DNA of 64,000 bases from UBA7332 sp051657165. Its GTDB lineage: Bacteria; Bacteroidota; Bacteroidia; Bacteroidales; UBA7332. The stretch covers positions 1 through 64,000 of the forward strand of contig JBOFKD010000165.1 of assembly GCA_051657165.1 (NCBI GenBank). Direction: 5' to 3'. Below the pieces are notes generated by a model, which searched no databases, was not told where the DNA came from, and saw only the letters and a list, made by a program, of their open reading frames with translations. Positions within the stretch are counted from its first letter, which is position 1. Each line of letters opens with the position of its first letter. Position numbers and translations under genes: made by a program. Below, piece by piece: positions 8,779-15,902 of the stretch.

Positions 8779-9142
8779 ATTAATATACAGTAGTACGGCC
8801 AAGACTAAGGGTATAGACAACACACCCGGAGTGGATGAAAAACAGAACTTAATTAAGCTGATGGATTGGCTGAATGAAGAGATAGCGCCGGATATACCCG
8901 AACCCGTTAATGTGGAATCAGGTTATAGATGTGAGTCATTGAATAAGGCCGTTGGTGGTGTTGGTACGAGCCATCACCTTACAGGGTACGCGTGTGATTT
9001 AAGTTGTTCGGACCTGTCTAAGTTGGTCCGGGTACTTAAGAATAAGATTGATCAGATTGACCAATTAATACACTATCCTTCTAGGGGGTTTGTCCATGTT
9101 TCAATCCATCCAAGACAGCGACATGAATTTTTAAAAAAATAA
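8759..9142 (+). CDS. Phage endolysin, peptidase M15 family
   Basis: 127 residues from the ATG at 8759 (MKITYSELIYS); an upstream ATG at 8726 lies deeper in the holin gene and is less likely. It shows the zinc peptidase M15A pattern: SGYRCESLNKAVGG, then SHHLTGYACD with the metal-binding His and Asp, and a C-terminal FVHVS with the last metal His. Such enzymes cut D-Ala or L-Ala-D-Glu bonds in peptidoglycan; here the role is cell lysis. The family usual length is 120-150 residues, so it appears complete. It is the last phage gene before the truncated pgeF. Confidence 0.85.
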   Translation: MKITYSELIYSSTAKTKGIDNTPGVDEKQNLIKLMDWLNEEIAPDIPEPVNVESGYRCESLNKAVGGVGTSHHLTGYACDLSCSDLSKLVRVLKNKIDQIDQLIHYPSRGFVHVSIHPRQRHEFLKK

Positions 9143-9163
9143 TTCATCAGCTAACTGATTGAT

Positions 9164-9541
9164 TTACCGATACTTATATGACTGCACCTTTTCGTTTGCG
9201 TAACATATCCCGGCACTGGCTGTAATAAGTGCATCGATTCCATGAAGCAGACCGGATTTATCTTCAGGAGTCCTCACGCTCCAGGAATCATCTATTCTAA
9301 GAATTTTATCCTGGTGCGTCTGATAAGGCAAAACAAGCTCTGCTTTAAGGTATTCAGAAAAGAATTTCTGGTTCTGAAGTATATGCTCCGGATTATCGCC
9401 CGAATAAGGCGATATATTAAACGATGCATAATTACCCCGGCTCACACCTCCGTTTCGCGTAGTAATAAAATGAAAAATGTCACAGTATGAGAGATTCTCA
9501 TACTGCAACACTTTTATATCCTGATTATTTTGTGTAATCAT
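9164..9541 (-). pseudogene. pgeF: PgeF/YfiH polyphenol oxidase-like protein, 5' fragment cut by prophage
   Basis: About 125 residues from the ATG at 9539-9541, which follows the obg stop by two bases; an in-frame start at 9556 would overlap obg. The sequence matches the first half of the DUF152 / multicopper-oxidase-like purine nucleoside phosphorylase family: HFITTRNGGVS, NYASFN, PYQTHQDKI and GIDALIT. Full-length members have about 250-270 residues and continue after GIC with an STADC segment and HAGWRG, both of which carry active-site Cys/His. Here the reading changes after GIC to YANEKVQSYKYR and stops. So the fragment keeps the first His but lacks the rest of the active site. The change point coincides with the prophage end. 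Confidence 0.8.
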
Positions 9542-9543
9542 TC

Positions 9544-10671
9544 TTAATCTTCCCATTCGTATTCATCGTCATCTTCCAGATCATCGATGTCATACTCAAA
9601 GTCTTCTTCTTCGTCAAAATCATCATCATGACGATGAGCCACATCCAGATTACGATGGGTTAAAGTAATTTCTTTACCTATTTCTTTGTTAAGCTCAGTC
9701 CAAAGCATATCTTTCAGCTCTGTAATACCCATTCCGGTTACAGAAGAGATAAAAATAGTTTGTACACCTTCAGGCAAATGCTCGCGCATTTCAGCGATAA
9801 GCTCCTCATCCAGCATATCACTTTTAGAAATTGCAAGAATACGTTGTTTATCCAGAAGCTCCGGATTAAACTGTTCTAACTCACTTAACAAGATTTTGTA
9901 TTCAGCAGCGATATCATCTGCATCAGCAGGAACCATAAACAATAACACAGAGTTACGTTCGATATGGCGTAAGAATCGCAATCCCAAACCACGTCCTTCA
10001 GCAGCACCTTCGATAATACCCGGAATATCGGCAACCACAAATGATTTGTTGTCGCGATAACGAACAATACCCAGATTAGGCTCTAAAGTCGTAAAAGGAT
10101 AATCTGCAATCTTTGGTTTGGCAGCAGAGATTGAAGATAATAAAGTAGATTTTCCGGCATTCGGAAATCCTACTAATCCGACATCCGCTAAGAGTTTCAG
10201 CTCCAGGATAATCGTTCTTTCGATAGATGGTTCTCCCGGTTGAGCATAGCGGGGAGTCTGGTTTGTAGAAGAACGGAAATGCCAGTTACCCTGACCTCCG
10301 CGACCTCCTTTAAGAAGGACTACTTCTTGTCCGTCCTCAGTGATATCGCAAAGATACTCACCAGTTTCGGCATCATAACAAACTGTCCCGATAGGAACTT
10401 CAATAATCTGATCATCACCATCTTTACCAAAACTACGGCTAGATCCTCCGGATCCGCCATGTCCGGCAAATACGTGACGTTCATACTTCAAGTGAATAAG
10501 TGTCCAGAAGTTGCGGTTAGCACGCAGAATCACATGACCTCCGCGACCACCGTCACCACCATCAGGACCACCTTTTGCTGTCCAGTTATCACGATGAAGG
10601 TGACGTGAGCCCGCTCCACCTTTACCTGAACGGCAATAAATTTTTACGTAATCGACAAAATTTGATTCCAT
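9544..10671 (-). CDS. obg: GTPase Obg
   Basis: 375 residues. Essential GTPase that binds the 50S ribosomal subunit and links ribosome maturation to growth state. The N-terminal glycine-rich Obg fold spans about residues 1-160 (GGPDGGDGGRGGHV motif). The G domain follows with the P-loop GFPNAGKST at 168-176, DIPG switch II and ISKSD for base recognition. The C-terminal tail is extremely acidic (DDDFDEEEDFEYDIDDLEDD). It sits between adk and pgeF on the same strand. The reverse-complement context and spacing (66 bases to adk) suggest one operon hpt-adk-obg-pgeF, although each gap is large enough for its own promoter. Confidence 0.97.
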   Translation of the reverse strand: MESNFVDYVKIYCRSGKGGAGSRHLHRDNWTAKGGPDGGDGGRGGHVILRANRNFWTLIHLKYERHVFAGHGGSGGSSRSFGKDGDDQIIEVPIGTVCYDAETGEYLCDITEDGQEVVLLKGGRGGQGNWHFRSSTNQTPRYAQPGEPSIERTIILELKLLADVGLVGFPNAGKSTLLSSISAAKPKIADYPFTTLEPNLGIVRYRDNKSFVVADIPGIIEGAAEGRGLGLRFLRHIERNSVLLFMVPADADDIAAEYKILLSELEQFNPELLDKQRILAISKSDMLDEELIAEMREHLPEGVQTIFISSVTGMGITELKDMLWTELNKEIGKEITLTHRNLDVAHRHDDDFDEEEDFEYDIDDLEDDDEYEWED

Positions 10672-10737
10672 AACAAAACGACGAGTGACGAACGACGAGT
10701 GACAGGTTGTACCCGTCGCCCGTGCTCATCTTTATTT

Positions 10738-11307
10738 TTACAGTTTATCAATAGCTTCAGAAATGCGGCCGAAGATATCATCGATAGAACCCATACCCTG
10801 GATACCGATATATTTTCCGCTCGCTTTATAATGGTCGATCAATGGAGAAGTCTGATTGTTGTAAACATCCAGACGGCTTTTAATAGTTTCCATATTATCA
10901 TCAGAACGACCCGAGATTTCACCACGTTTCAACAAACGAGTGATCAATTCATCCTCTGCAACTTCAAGAGCAACAACACCACTTACGGCTGTATTGCGTT
11001 CTTTCAACATCTCATCCAAAGCAACAGCCTGAGCAATCGTACGTGGAAAACCGTCAAAAATAACACCTTTTACACCTTTGTTTGCATCAAGTACAGAAGC
11101 TAACATATCAATAATCAACTGATCCGGAACCAATTGACCTTTTGAAATATAACCTTCTGCAATTTTCCCCAATTCTGTACCGTTTTTGATCTCAGATCTC
11201 AAAACATCACCTGTAGAGATATGAAACAAACCATACTTCTCTTTAATCAAATCGCTTTGAGTTCCTTTTCCTGATCCGGGAGCTCCAAAAATTACAATGT
11301 TCAACAT
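10738..11307 (-). CDS. adk: Adenylate kinase
   Basis: 189 residues. Catalyses ATP + AMP = 2 ADP in the cytoplasm. The P-loop GAPGSGKGT is at residues 8-16. The AMP-binding STGDVLR and the FDGFPRT motif are present, and the LID is of the short type without zinc cysteines (residues about 125-140, RGEISGRSDDN), giving the short-form length. It lies downstream of hpt and upstream of obg in the same direction, an arrangement common in Bacteroidales. Confidence 0.97.
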   Translation of the reverse strand: MLNIVIFGAPGSGKGTQSDLIKEKYGLFHISTGDVLRSEIKNGTELGKIAEGYISKGQLVPDQLIIDMLASVLDANKGVKGVIFDGFPRTIAQAVALDEMLKERNTAVSGVVALEVAEDELITRLLKRGEISGRSDDNMETIKSRLDVYNNQTSPLIDHYKASGKYIGIQGMGSIDDIFGRISEAIDKL

Positions 11308-11362
11308 AAATACTAAATATCTTAATAAATTGATTTTGGAAAACCAGTTTAGTTCCCCTTCA

Positions 11363-11899
11363 TTATTCGTTAATTACGTAAATATCTTTCAGGTTACGAC
11401 CATATCCGTCATAATCCAAACCGTAACCCACAATAAAGTTATTCGGAATTTCTAAAACAGTATAATCCACTGTTACGTCGCAAACGATTGCTTCCGGTTT
11501 TACAAGAAGAGAAGCAATCTTCACTTCTGCCGGATTTTTTGCTTTCAAGTCTTTGATCAAGCGCTCCATTGTACGACCTGTATCTACGATATCTTCAAGA
11601 ATTACCACAGTGCGGTCTTCAATGGACTCTACCAGCCCAAAGATCTCTTTTACTGTTCCGGTAGAACTAGTTCCTTCATACGAAGCTAATTTAATGAATG
11701 TCACTTCGCAAGGAATCGTAACATACTTCATTAAATCACCAATAAACATAAACGATCCATTAAGAACTCCGATAAATAAAGGATTTTTATCAGCTAATTC
11801 TTCATTCATCCGGTTTGCAACACGTGCAATGTTTTCTTGTAGTGTTTCGTTAGAGATAAAAGGCTTAAACGCTTTATCTTTCACCTGAATTATATCCAT
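11363..11899 (-). CDS. hpt: Hypoxanthine phosphoribosyltransferase
   Basis: 178 residues. Purine salvage enzyme converting hypoxanthine (and often guanine) plus PRPP into the nucleotide. The PRPP-binding signature VILEDIVDTGRTM covers residues about 99-111, preceded by the flexible loop with SYEGTSSTG. Family length is normal. It is the first gene of the minus-strand group with adk and obg; a TATATTTG box upstream fits a Bacteroidota promoter. Confidence 0.95.
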   Translation of the reverse strand: MDIIQVKDKAFKPFISNETLQENIARVANRMNEELADKNPLFIGVLNGSFMFIGDLMKYVTIPCEVTFIKLASYEGTSSTGTVKEIFGLVESIEDRTVVILEDIVDTGRTMERLIKDLKAKNPAEVKIASLLVKPEAIVCDVTVDYTVLEIPNNFIVGYGLDYDGYGRNLKDIYVINE

Positions 11900-12250
11900 A
11901 AAACTATATTTATTACTTTCTAAACATATCGGTTGTAAAAAAGTTTACCTACCCGTCTGACCTTCCGAACACATTGTTTCACGTTACATGTCAATGTATT
12001 ACAAAACCAAACCGGCAAATAAACATCCTACTCCTTTTCCCTTAAATAAAATCCGTATTCAGAGCAAATACGAAAAGTGGCTGCAAATATAGAAAAAAAA
12101 CACCATATCATTCCCTATTATTTAACTATTATCAGCTATTTTTGCGGGAAATATATAGATTCTTAATAGGACCGGCACAATGACATTCTTGTTTAAGTAA
12201 CAATTATTCTTCGCTGATGGTCTTTTACACCTTTAATTACAATAATTAAG
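11900..12250. other. Divergent intergenic region between hpt and nnr
   Basis: 351 bases without a convincing gene. It holds a minus-strand -7 box for hpt (12084-12091, read as TATATTTG) and a plus-strand -7 box for nnr (12137-12144, TATTTTTG). Neither has a clear TTTG -33 box at the usual 18-19 base distance. No hairpin or repeat of note was seen. Confidence 0.4.
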
Positions 12251-13774
12251 ATGAAACTAATAAGAACTTCCGACATAAAACAAGTAGATTCAGAAACTCT
12301 GAACAAACAGCATATCGACGAGATTCAACTGATCCGTCGTGTAGCAGCATCCCTGTCACAGGAAATCATTAGCCGCTGGGATATAGATACTCCTTTTATT
12401 GTATTCGCAGGTCCGGGCAATAACGGAGCTGATGCGCTGGCTACGGCACTTATTCTTGTTCAGCAAGGATATAATGTAAAAACATACCTGTTTTGTCCGA
12501 ATAAGGAGTTATCGGAAGCTTGCACAGCTATGCGCGAGGAGCTGACGAACGAGCCTCTGGCTGAATTCTACGAAATTCTGGCTGAGTTTAAACCGCCTGT
12601 CCTTACGAAACGTACAGTGATTATTGACGGATTATTCGGTTCGGGATTAAACAAACCGCTAAGTGGCGGATTTGCGGGCATTATTAAATATATCAATAAT
12701 TCACCGTCATTCCGTTTATCCATCGACATCCCATCAGGATTTTTTGGTGAGAACAACAGCCAGAATGATCCGAATGCAATTATCAAAGCTGATTTAGTAC
12801 TCACTCTGCAATTGCCTAAAGTGTCATTCCTGCTAAGTGACTCAGCACCTTATATCAAAGAATACAAAGTGCTGGATATTGCATTAGACCAGGAAAGTAT
12901 TGATGAAGTTGAATCTCCTTTTCACCTGGTTGAAATCAATGAAACAAAATCATTGATTAAGCCCCGCGAGAAGTTTACACACAAAGGAAACTACGGACAC
13001 GGACTTCTTGTAGCAGGTAAACTGGGAATGATGGGTGCAGCTCAGCTATCGGCAAAAGCGGCATGCAAAACCGGCATAGGCCTTCTGACCATCCATGCTC
13101 CGCGCACGGCAAATGCGATTCTGCAAACAGCTATTCCTGAAGCAATTTACAGCCCGGATGCCTCACAGATTTGTTTCTCAGAAGTTCCGTCAACAGAAGA
13201 GTACTCCAACATTGCTGTTGGCCCTGGTATAGGTGCTTCCATGGAGACTCTGACAGCCCTGTCTCAGCTACTTAACCGAAAACACAAACCAATGGTTATT
13301 GATGCTGATGCCCTTAACCTGATAGGTTCAAATAAGAATTTATTAAATCAAATTCCACAAGGATCTATATTAACTCCGCATCCAAAAGAATTTGACCGCA
13401 TTATGGGACCCAGCAATACGGCTTATGAGCGTTTAGAGAAGGCGATAAAGCTATCCAAGCAATTCAGGCTGGTTATAATACTTAAAGGCGCTAATACTGC
13501 CACAATCTTACCTAACGGTGAGGTTTACTTCAACAGTACAGGAAACCCGGGTATGGCTACGGCCGGTTCGGGTGATGTGCTTACGGGTGTGTTGCTGTCT
13601 TTGCTGGCTCAGGGATACAATCCTGCTGAAACGGCTATTCTGGGTGTTTATCTTCATGGACTGGCAGGGGATCTGGCCGCAGCGGAACTGACTGAAGCAG
13701 GAGTTACGGCTTCAGACATCATCCAGTATTTACCTAAAGCTCTTTTGTATCTACAGAGAGAGAATTTGAAATAA
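12251..13774 (+). CDS. nnr: Bifunctional NAD(P)H-hydrate epimerase / ADP-dependent dehydratase
   Basis: 507 residues. Repairs damaged NAD(P)H: the N-terminal YjeF_N domain (about 1-220) epimerises NAD(P)HX, and the C-terminal ribokinase-like domain (about 230-507) dehydrates the S form using ADP. The epimerase substrate motif GPGNNGADA is at residues 54-62. The kinase-like domain has VIDADALNL and the anion-hole motif GSGDVLTG at 439-446. Fusion of both domains is the usual bacterial arrangement. The next gene, bioD, starts 31 bases downstream on the same strand. Confidence 0.95.
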   Translation: MKLIRTSDIKQVDSETLNKQHIDEIQLIRRVAASLSQEIISRWDIDTPFIVFAGPGNNGADALATALILVQQGYNVKTYLFCPNKELSEACTAMREELTNEPLAEFYEILAEFKPPVLTKRTVIIDGLFGSGLNKPLSGGFAGIIKYINNSPSFRLSIDIPSGFFGENNSQNDPNAIIKADLVLTLQLPKVSFLLSDSAPYIKEYKVLDIALDQESIDEVESPFHLVEINETKSLIKPREKFTHKGNYGHGLLVAGKLGMMGAAQLSAKAACKTGIGLLTIHAPRTANAILQTAIPEAIYSPDASQICFSEVPSTEEYSNIAVGPGIGASMETLTALSQLLNRKHKPMVIDADALNLIGSNKNLLNQIPQGSILTPHPKEFDRIMGPSNTAYERLEKAIKLSKQFRLVIILKGANTATILPNGEVYFNSTGNPGMATAGSGDVLTGVLLSLLAQGYNPAETAILGVYLHGLAGDLAAAELTEAGVTASDIIQYLPKALLYLQRENLK

Positions 13775-13805
13775 ATGTATCAGATAAGATATAAAGACTG
13801 AAACA

Positions 13806-14441
13806 ATGAAAGGTATTTATTTTATAACAGGTATTGACACAAACGTTGGGAAGACGGCTGCTACGGGTATCCTTGCACGTGAACTTTTAAATAGCGGCGT
13901 GAATGTTATCACGCAAAAGATGATACAAACCGGCTGTGTGAATGAATCGGAGGATATTGTCGAGCATCGCAGAATTATGAATATTCCTCTTCAGGATGCT
14001 GATCTAAATTTTGATACGTGTCCGTATATCTTCACCTATCCGTGCTCTCCTCATTTGGCGGCAAGAATAGACAACAGAGAGATTGATCTGACAAAAATCA
14101 AAGAAGCAACAGACAGACTGGCAGAACAATACGATGTCGTATTGCTGGAAGGCGCCGGAGGTGTAATGGTTCCTGTCACTGAAGATTATCTGACTATAGA
14201 CTACATGGCAGATATGAACTATCCGGTTATTCTGGTTACATCCGGAAAACTGGGAAGTATCAATCACACATTGCTTTCGCTGGAAATGATTCGTCAGCGC
14301 GGATTAGATCTGGCAATGCTTGTATACAACCTGTATCCGAAAGCTGATGCTGTTATAGAGAAAGATACACTAAATTATCTTCGTAACTATTTAGCTAAAT
14401 ATTACCCGAATGCTGAGTTGAAGATTTTAGAAGAGTTTTAG
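13806..14441 (+). CDS. bioD: ATP-dependent dethiobiotin synthetase
   Basis: 211 residues. Closes the ureido ring of dethiobiotin from DAPA, CO2 and ATP, the penultimate step of biotin synthesis. The P-loop GIDTNVGKT is at residues 9-17, and the second conserved motif EGAGG is at 115-119. Family length is about 210-225, so it appears complete. No bioA, bioB, bioC or bioF lies next to it; it seems to share a transcript with nnr and ends at the hairpin at 14486-14524. Confidence 0.92.
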   Translation: MKGIYFITGIDTNVGKTAATGILARELLNSGVNVITQKMIQTGCVNESEDIVEHRRIMNIPLQDADLNFDTCPYIFTYPCSPHLAARIDNREIDLTKIKEATDRLAEQYDVVLLEGAGGVMVPVTEDYLTIDYMADMNYPVILVTSGKLGSINHTLLSLEMIRQRGLDLAMLVYNLYPKADAVIEKDTLNYLRNYLAKYYPNAELKILEEF

Positions 14442-14485
14442 AAAACTGTAATTTAAACGACCAACATAATTTCAGGCTATTAAAA

Positions 14486-14524
14486 AACCGCCATACAATT
14501 CATGCGAAAAATTGTATGGCGGTT
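14486..14524. terminator. Bidirectional terminator between bioD and PH-domain gene
   Basis: Perfect 15-bp stem (left arm 14486-14500, right arm 14510-14524) with a 9-base loop, A-run on the left and T-run on the right, so it can serve both converging genes. Confidence 0.9.
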
Positions 14525-14533
14525 ATTTTTATG

Positions 14534-14914
14534 TCATTTATTACAAACGTAATAAGCTAATACACGCTGAAGAGCTAATACGTCAACTCCTTTTTTCAAC
14601 TCCTTCTGCAAAGGAGTTCCTGAGCCTGCAACCCAAAGTTTTAATTCACAATCCGTATCAAAGGATCCGGCTGTTTCAACGGCAAAATGGTAGATTGATT
14701 TGTAAGGAATTGAATGAAACTCTTTCTTAGAGCCTGTAATTCCCTGAATATCCTGCATAATCAGACGTTTATTGGTAAACACCCATTTATCTCTGAATAT
14801 TTTAAATGCAACCTGCGGCTCTTCGCCCTCAAAAAAGACATCCTTAAATTCTTTCTGTACCTCATCTAATGAAATATGAGAGGCATTTCCCATAATATGA
14901 TCTAAAATTCCCAT
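14534..14914 (-). CDS. Bacterial PH-domain protein (bPH_1 type)
   Basis: 126 residues, no membrane segment. The sequence follows the bacterial pleckstrin-homology pattern: FFEGEEPQVAFKIFRDKWVFTNKRLIM, then an IPYKSIYHFAVETAGSFD strand and a hydrophobic C-terminal helix (VLALQRVLAYY). This is the PF08000-like family of small cytosolic proteins without known reaction; some form ring oligomers. It is a single gene in convergent orientation to bioD. A TATATTTG box with a TCTG -33 box lies 80-110 bases upstream. Confidence 0.75.
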   Translation of the reverse strand: MGILDHIMGNASHISLDEVQKEFKDVFFEGEEPQVAFKIFRDKWVFTNKRLIMQDIQGITGSKKEFHSIPYKSIYHFAVETAGSFDTDCELKLWVAGSGTPLQKELKKGVDVLALQRVLAYYVCNK

Positions 14915-14996
14915 AACAATATTTTTTAAGTAAGGGAGTCATCTCCGGATTGTAAACTCAGACTTCAGAAAACAATCCCGGATAAACTCAATGCAA

Positions 14997-15025
14997 CAAA
15001 TATATATAATTATTCTCATTTCAGA
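14997..15025 (-). promoter_or_regulatory. Promoter for PH-domain gene
   Basis: On the minus strand, TCTG (15022-15025), a 17-base spacer and TATATTTG (14997-15004) match the Bacteroidota -33 TTTG / -7 TAnnTTTG pattern with one mismatch. Confidence 0.5.
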
Positions 15026-15174
15026 CTCTTTTGCTCTGTTATCTCCGTTTATGTCACAATACTGCCCGTCGAATCAGCTTTACGAAGAATAACAGCTCAC
15101 TCTTACTCTCCTGAAGAAGGGTGTACGAAAAACTCATTCTGTTATTTAATTACACGAGTACAGATACGGAGTAT

Positions 15175-15204
15175 TCTGATTTTTACGACAATATCTTATA
15201 TTTG
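15175..15204 (+). promoter_or_regulatory. Promoter for GNAT gene
   Basis: TCTG at 15175-15178, an 18-base spacer and TATATTTG at 15197-15204 fit the Bacteroidota promoter consensus with one mismatch in the -33 box. The start codon is about 110 bases further on. Confidence 0.5.
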
Positions 15205-15323
15205 CAAAAACATCAAGGTCGTCCCGACTTCCGGAAGAAGTAAAGACAACAATATCAGCTATTTGTTTAAAATCAAACAAACTCACGGCAAGGCCGGATG
15301 AACTCATTATAAATAAAATAAAT

Positions 15324-15839
15324 ATGCAACTTTCATATCGTAAAAGCAAGACTGAAGATATACCTTTTATTATGTCTGTCATCAATGAGGCTCAGGCTTA
15401 TTTTAAAAATAAAGGTATTGATCAATGGCAAAATGGTTATCCGAACGACGACAGCATCCTGTGTGACATTACGGCAGGACATAGCTATGTTTTTCTGATT
15501 GACAATAGGGTTATAGCTACCGCCATGATTTCTTTTGACGGAGAAACGACTTATGACCTGATTGACGGCAAATGGCTCAATAACGAACCTTATGCCGTTG
15601 TACACAGAATCGCTGTCTGTTCCGGGCTTAAAGGAAAGAATATAGCAGGATCGATACTGGACATTGTGCGCAAGTTATCTGAGCAGAATAATATATGCAA
15701 CATCAGAGTTGACACGCATCGGGAAAACCTCTCTATGCAACGGGTACTTGAGAAGTGGGGATTCACATACTGCGGAATTATTTATCTGAAAGACGGTGCT
15801 GAAAGACTGGCTTATCAGTGGTGTGGAGATCAGATCTAA
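15324..15839 (+). CDS. GNAT family N-acetyltransferase
   Basis: 171 residues. It has the GNAT fold pattern: an N-terminal beta-alpha part (LSYRKSKTEDIPFIMSVINE), the strand AVVHRIAVCSG followed by the acetyl-CoA pyrophosphate loop LKGKNIAGSILD near residues 102-115, then NIRVDTHRENLSMQRVLEKW with the typical N-x-x-M segment, and GFTYCGIIYL. The substrate cannot be predicted. It converges with thrS and shares a bidirectional terminator with it. Confidence 0.88.
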   Translation: MQLSYRKSKTEDIPFIMSVINEAQAYFKNKGIDQWQNGYPNDDSILCDITAGHSYVFLIDNRVIATAMISFDGETTYDLIDGKWLNNEPYAVVHRIAVCSGLKGKNIAGSILDIVRKLSEQNNICNIRVDTHRENLSMQRVLEKWGFTYCGIIYLKDGAERLAYQWCGDQI

Positions 15840-15856
15840 GAGACGTATAAAAAAAC

Positions 15857-15889
15857 AACGAGGGCTACTAAAATTTAGTAGCCCTCGTT
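15857..15889. terminator. Bidirectional terminator between GNAT gene and thrS
   Basis: Near-complete palindrome: arms 15857-15872 and 15874-15889 are exact complements, flanked by A-runs and T-runs. It can end both converging transcripts. Confidence 0.9.
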
Positions 15890-15902
15890 TTATAGAATAA
15901 AA

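Larger units (their letters stand above)
1..9200 (+). mobile_element. Right part of a siphovirus-like prophage (tail and lysis modules)
   Basis: All genes from 182 to 9142 run on the + strand in the classical order of a long-tailed phage: tail chaperone with frameshift, tape measure, distal tail protein, fibres, holin, endolysin. Codon choice (many CGG/CGA arginines and GTC/TCA codons) differs from the host genes after 9.2 kb. The endolysin stop is followed within about 60 bases by a pgeF gene cut in the middle, which fixes the right boundary at roughly 9190-9205. Head genes, integrase and the other attachment site must lie left of position 1. Inference: integrated temperate phage; a degraded remnant is possible, but every visible reading frame is intact. 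Confidence 0.85.
14915..15323. other. Intergenic region between PH-domain gene and GNAT gene
   Basis: 409 bases between divergent genes. It contains promoter-like boxes for both sides, listed separately, and a leader of about 110 bases before the GNAT start. A possible minus-strand frame of 79 codons here has no recognisable features and was not called. No repeats found. Confidence 0.4.

Noticed and set aside
9145..9160. ATCAG-CTAA-CTGAT inverted repeat after the endolysin as terminator
   Set aside because: Only a 5-bp stem without a clear T-run; too weak to annotate.
15146..15385. Minus-strand frame of 79 codons upstream of the GNAT gene
   Set aside because: Overlaps the GNAT start and its promoter; no protein-like features.
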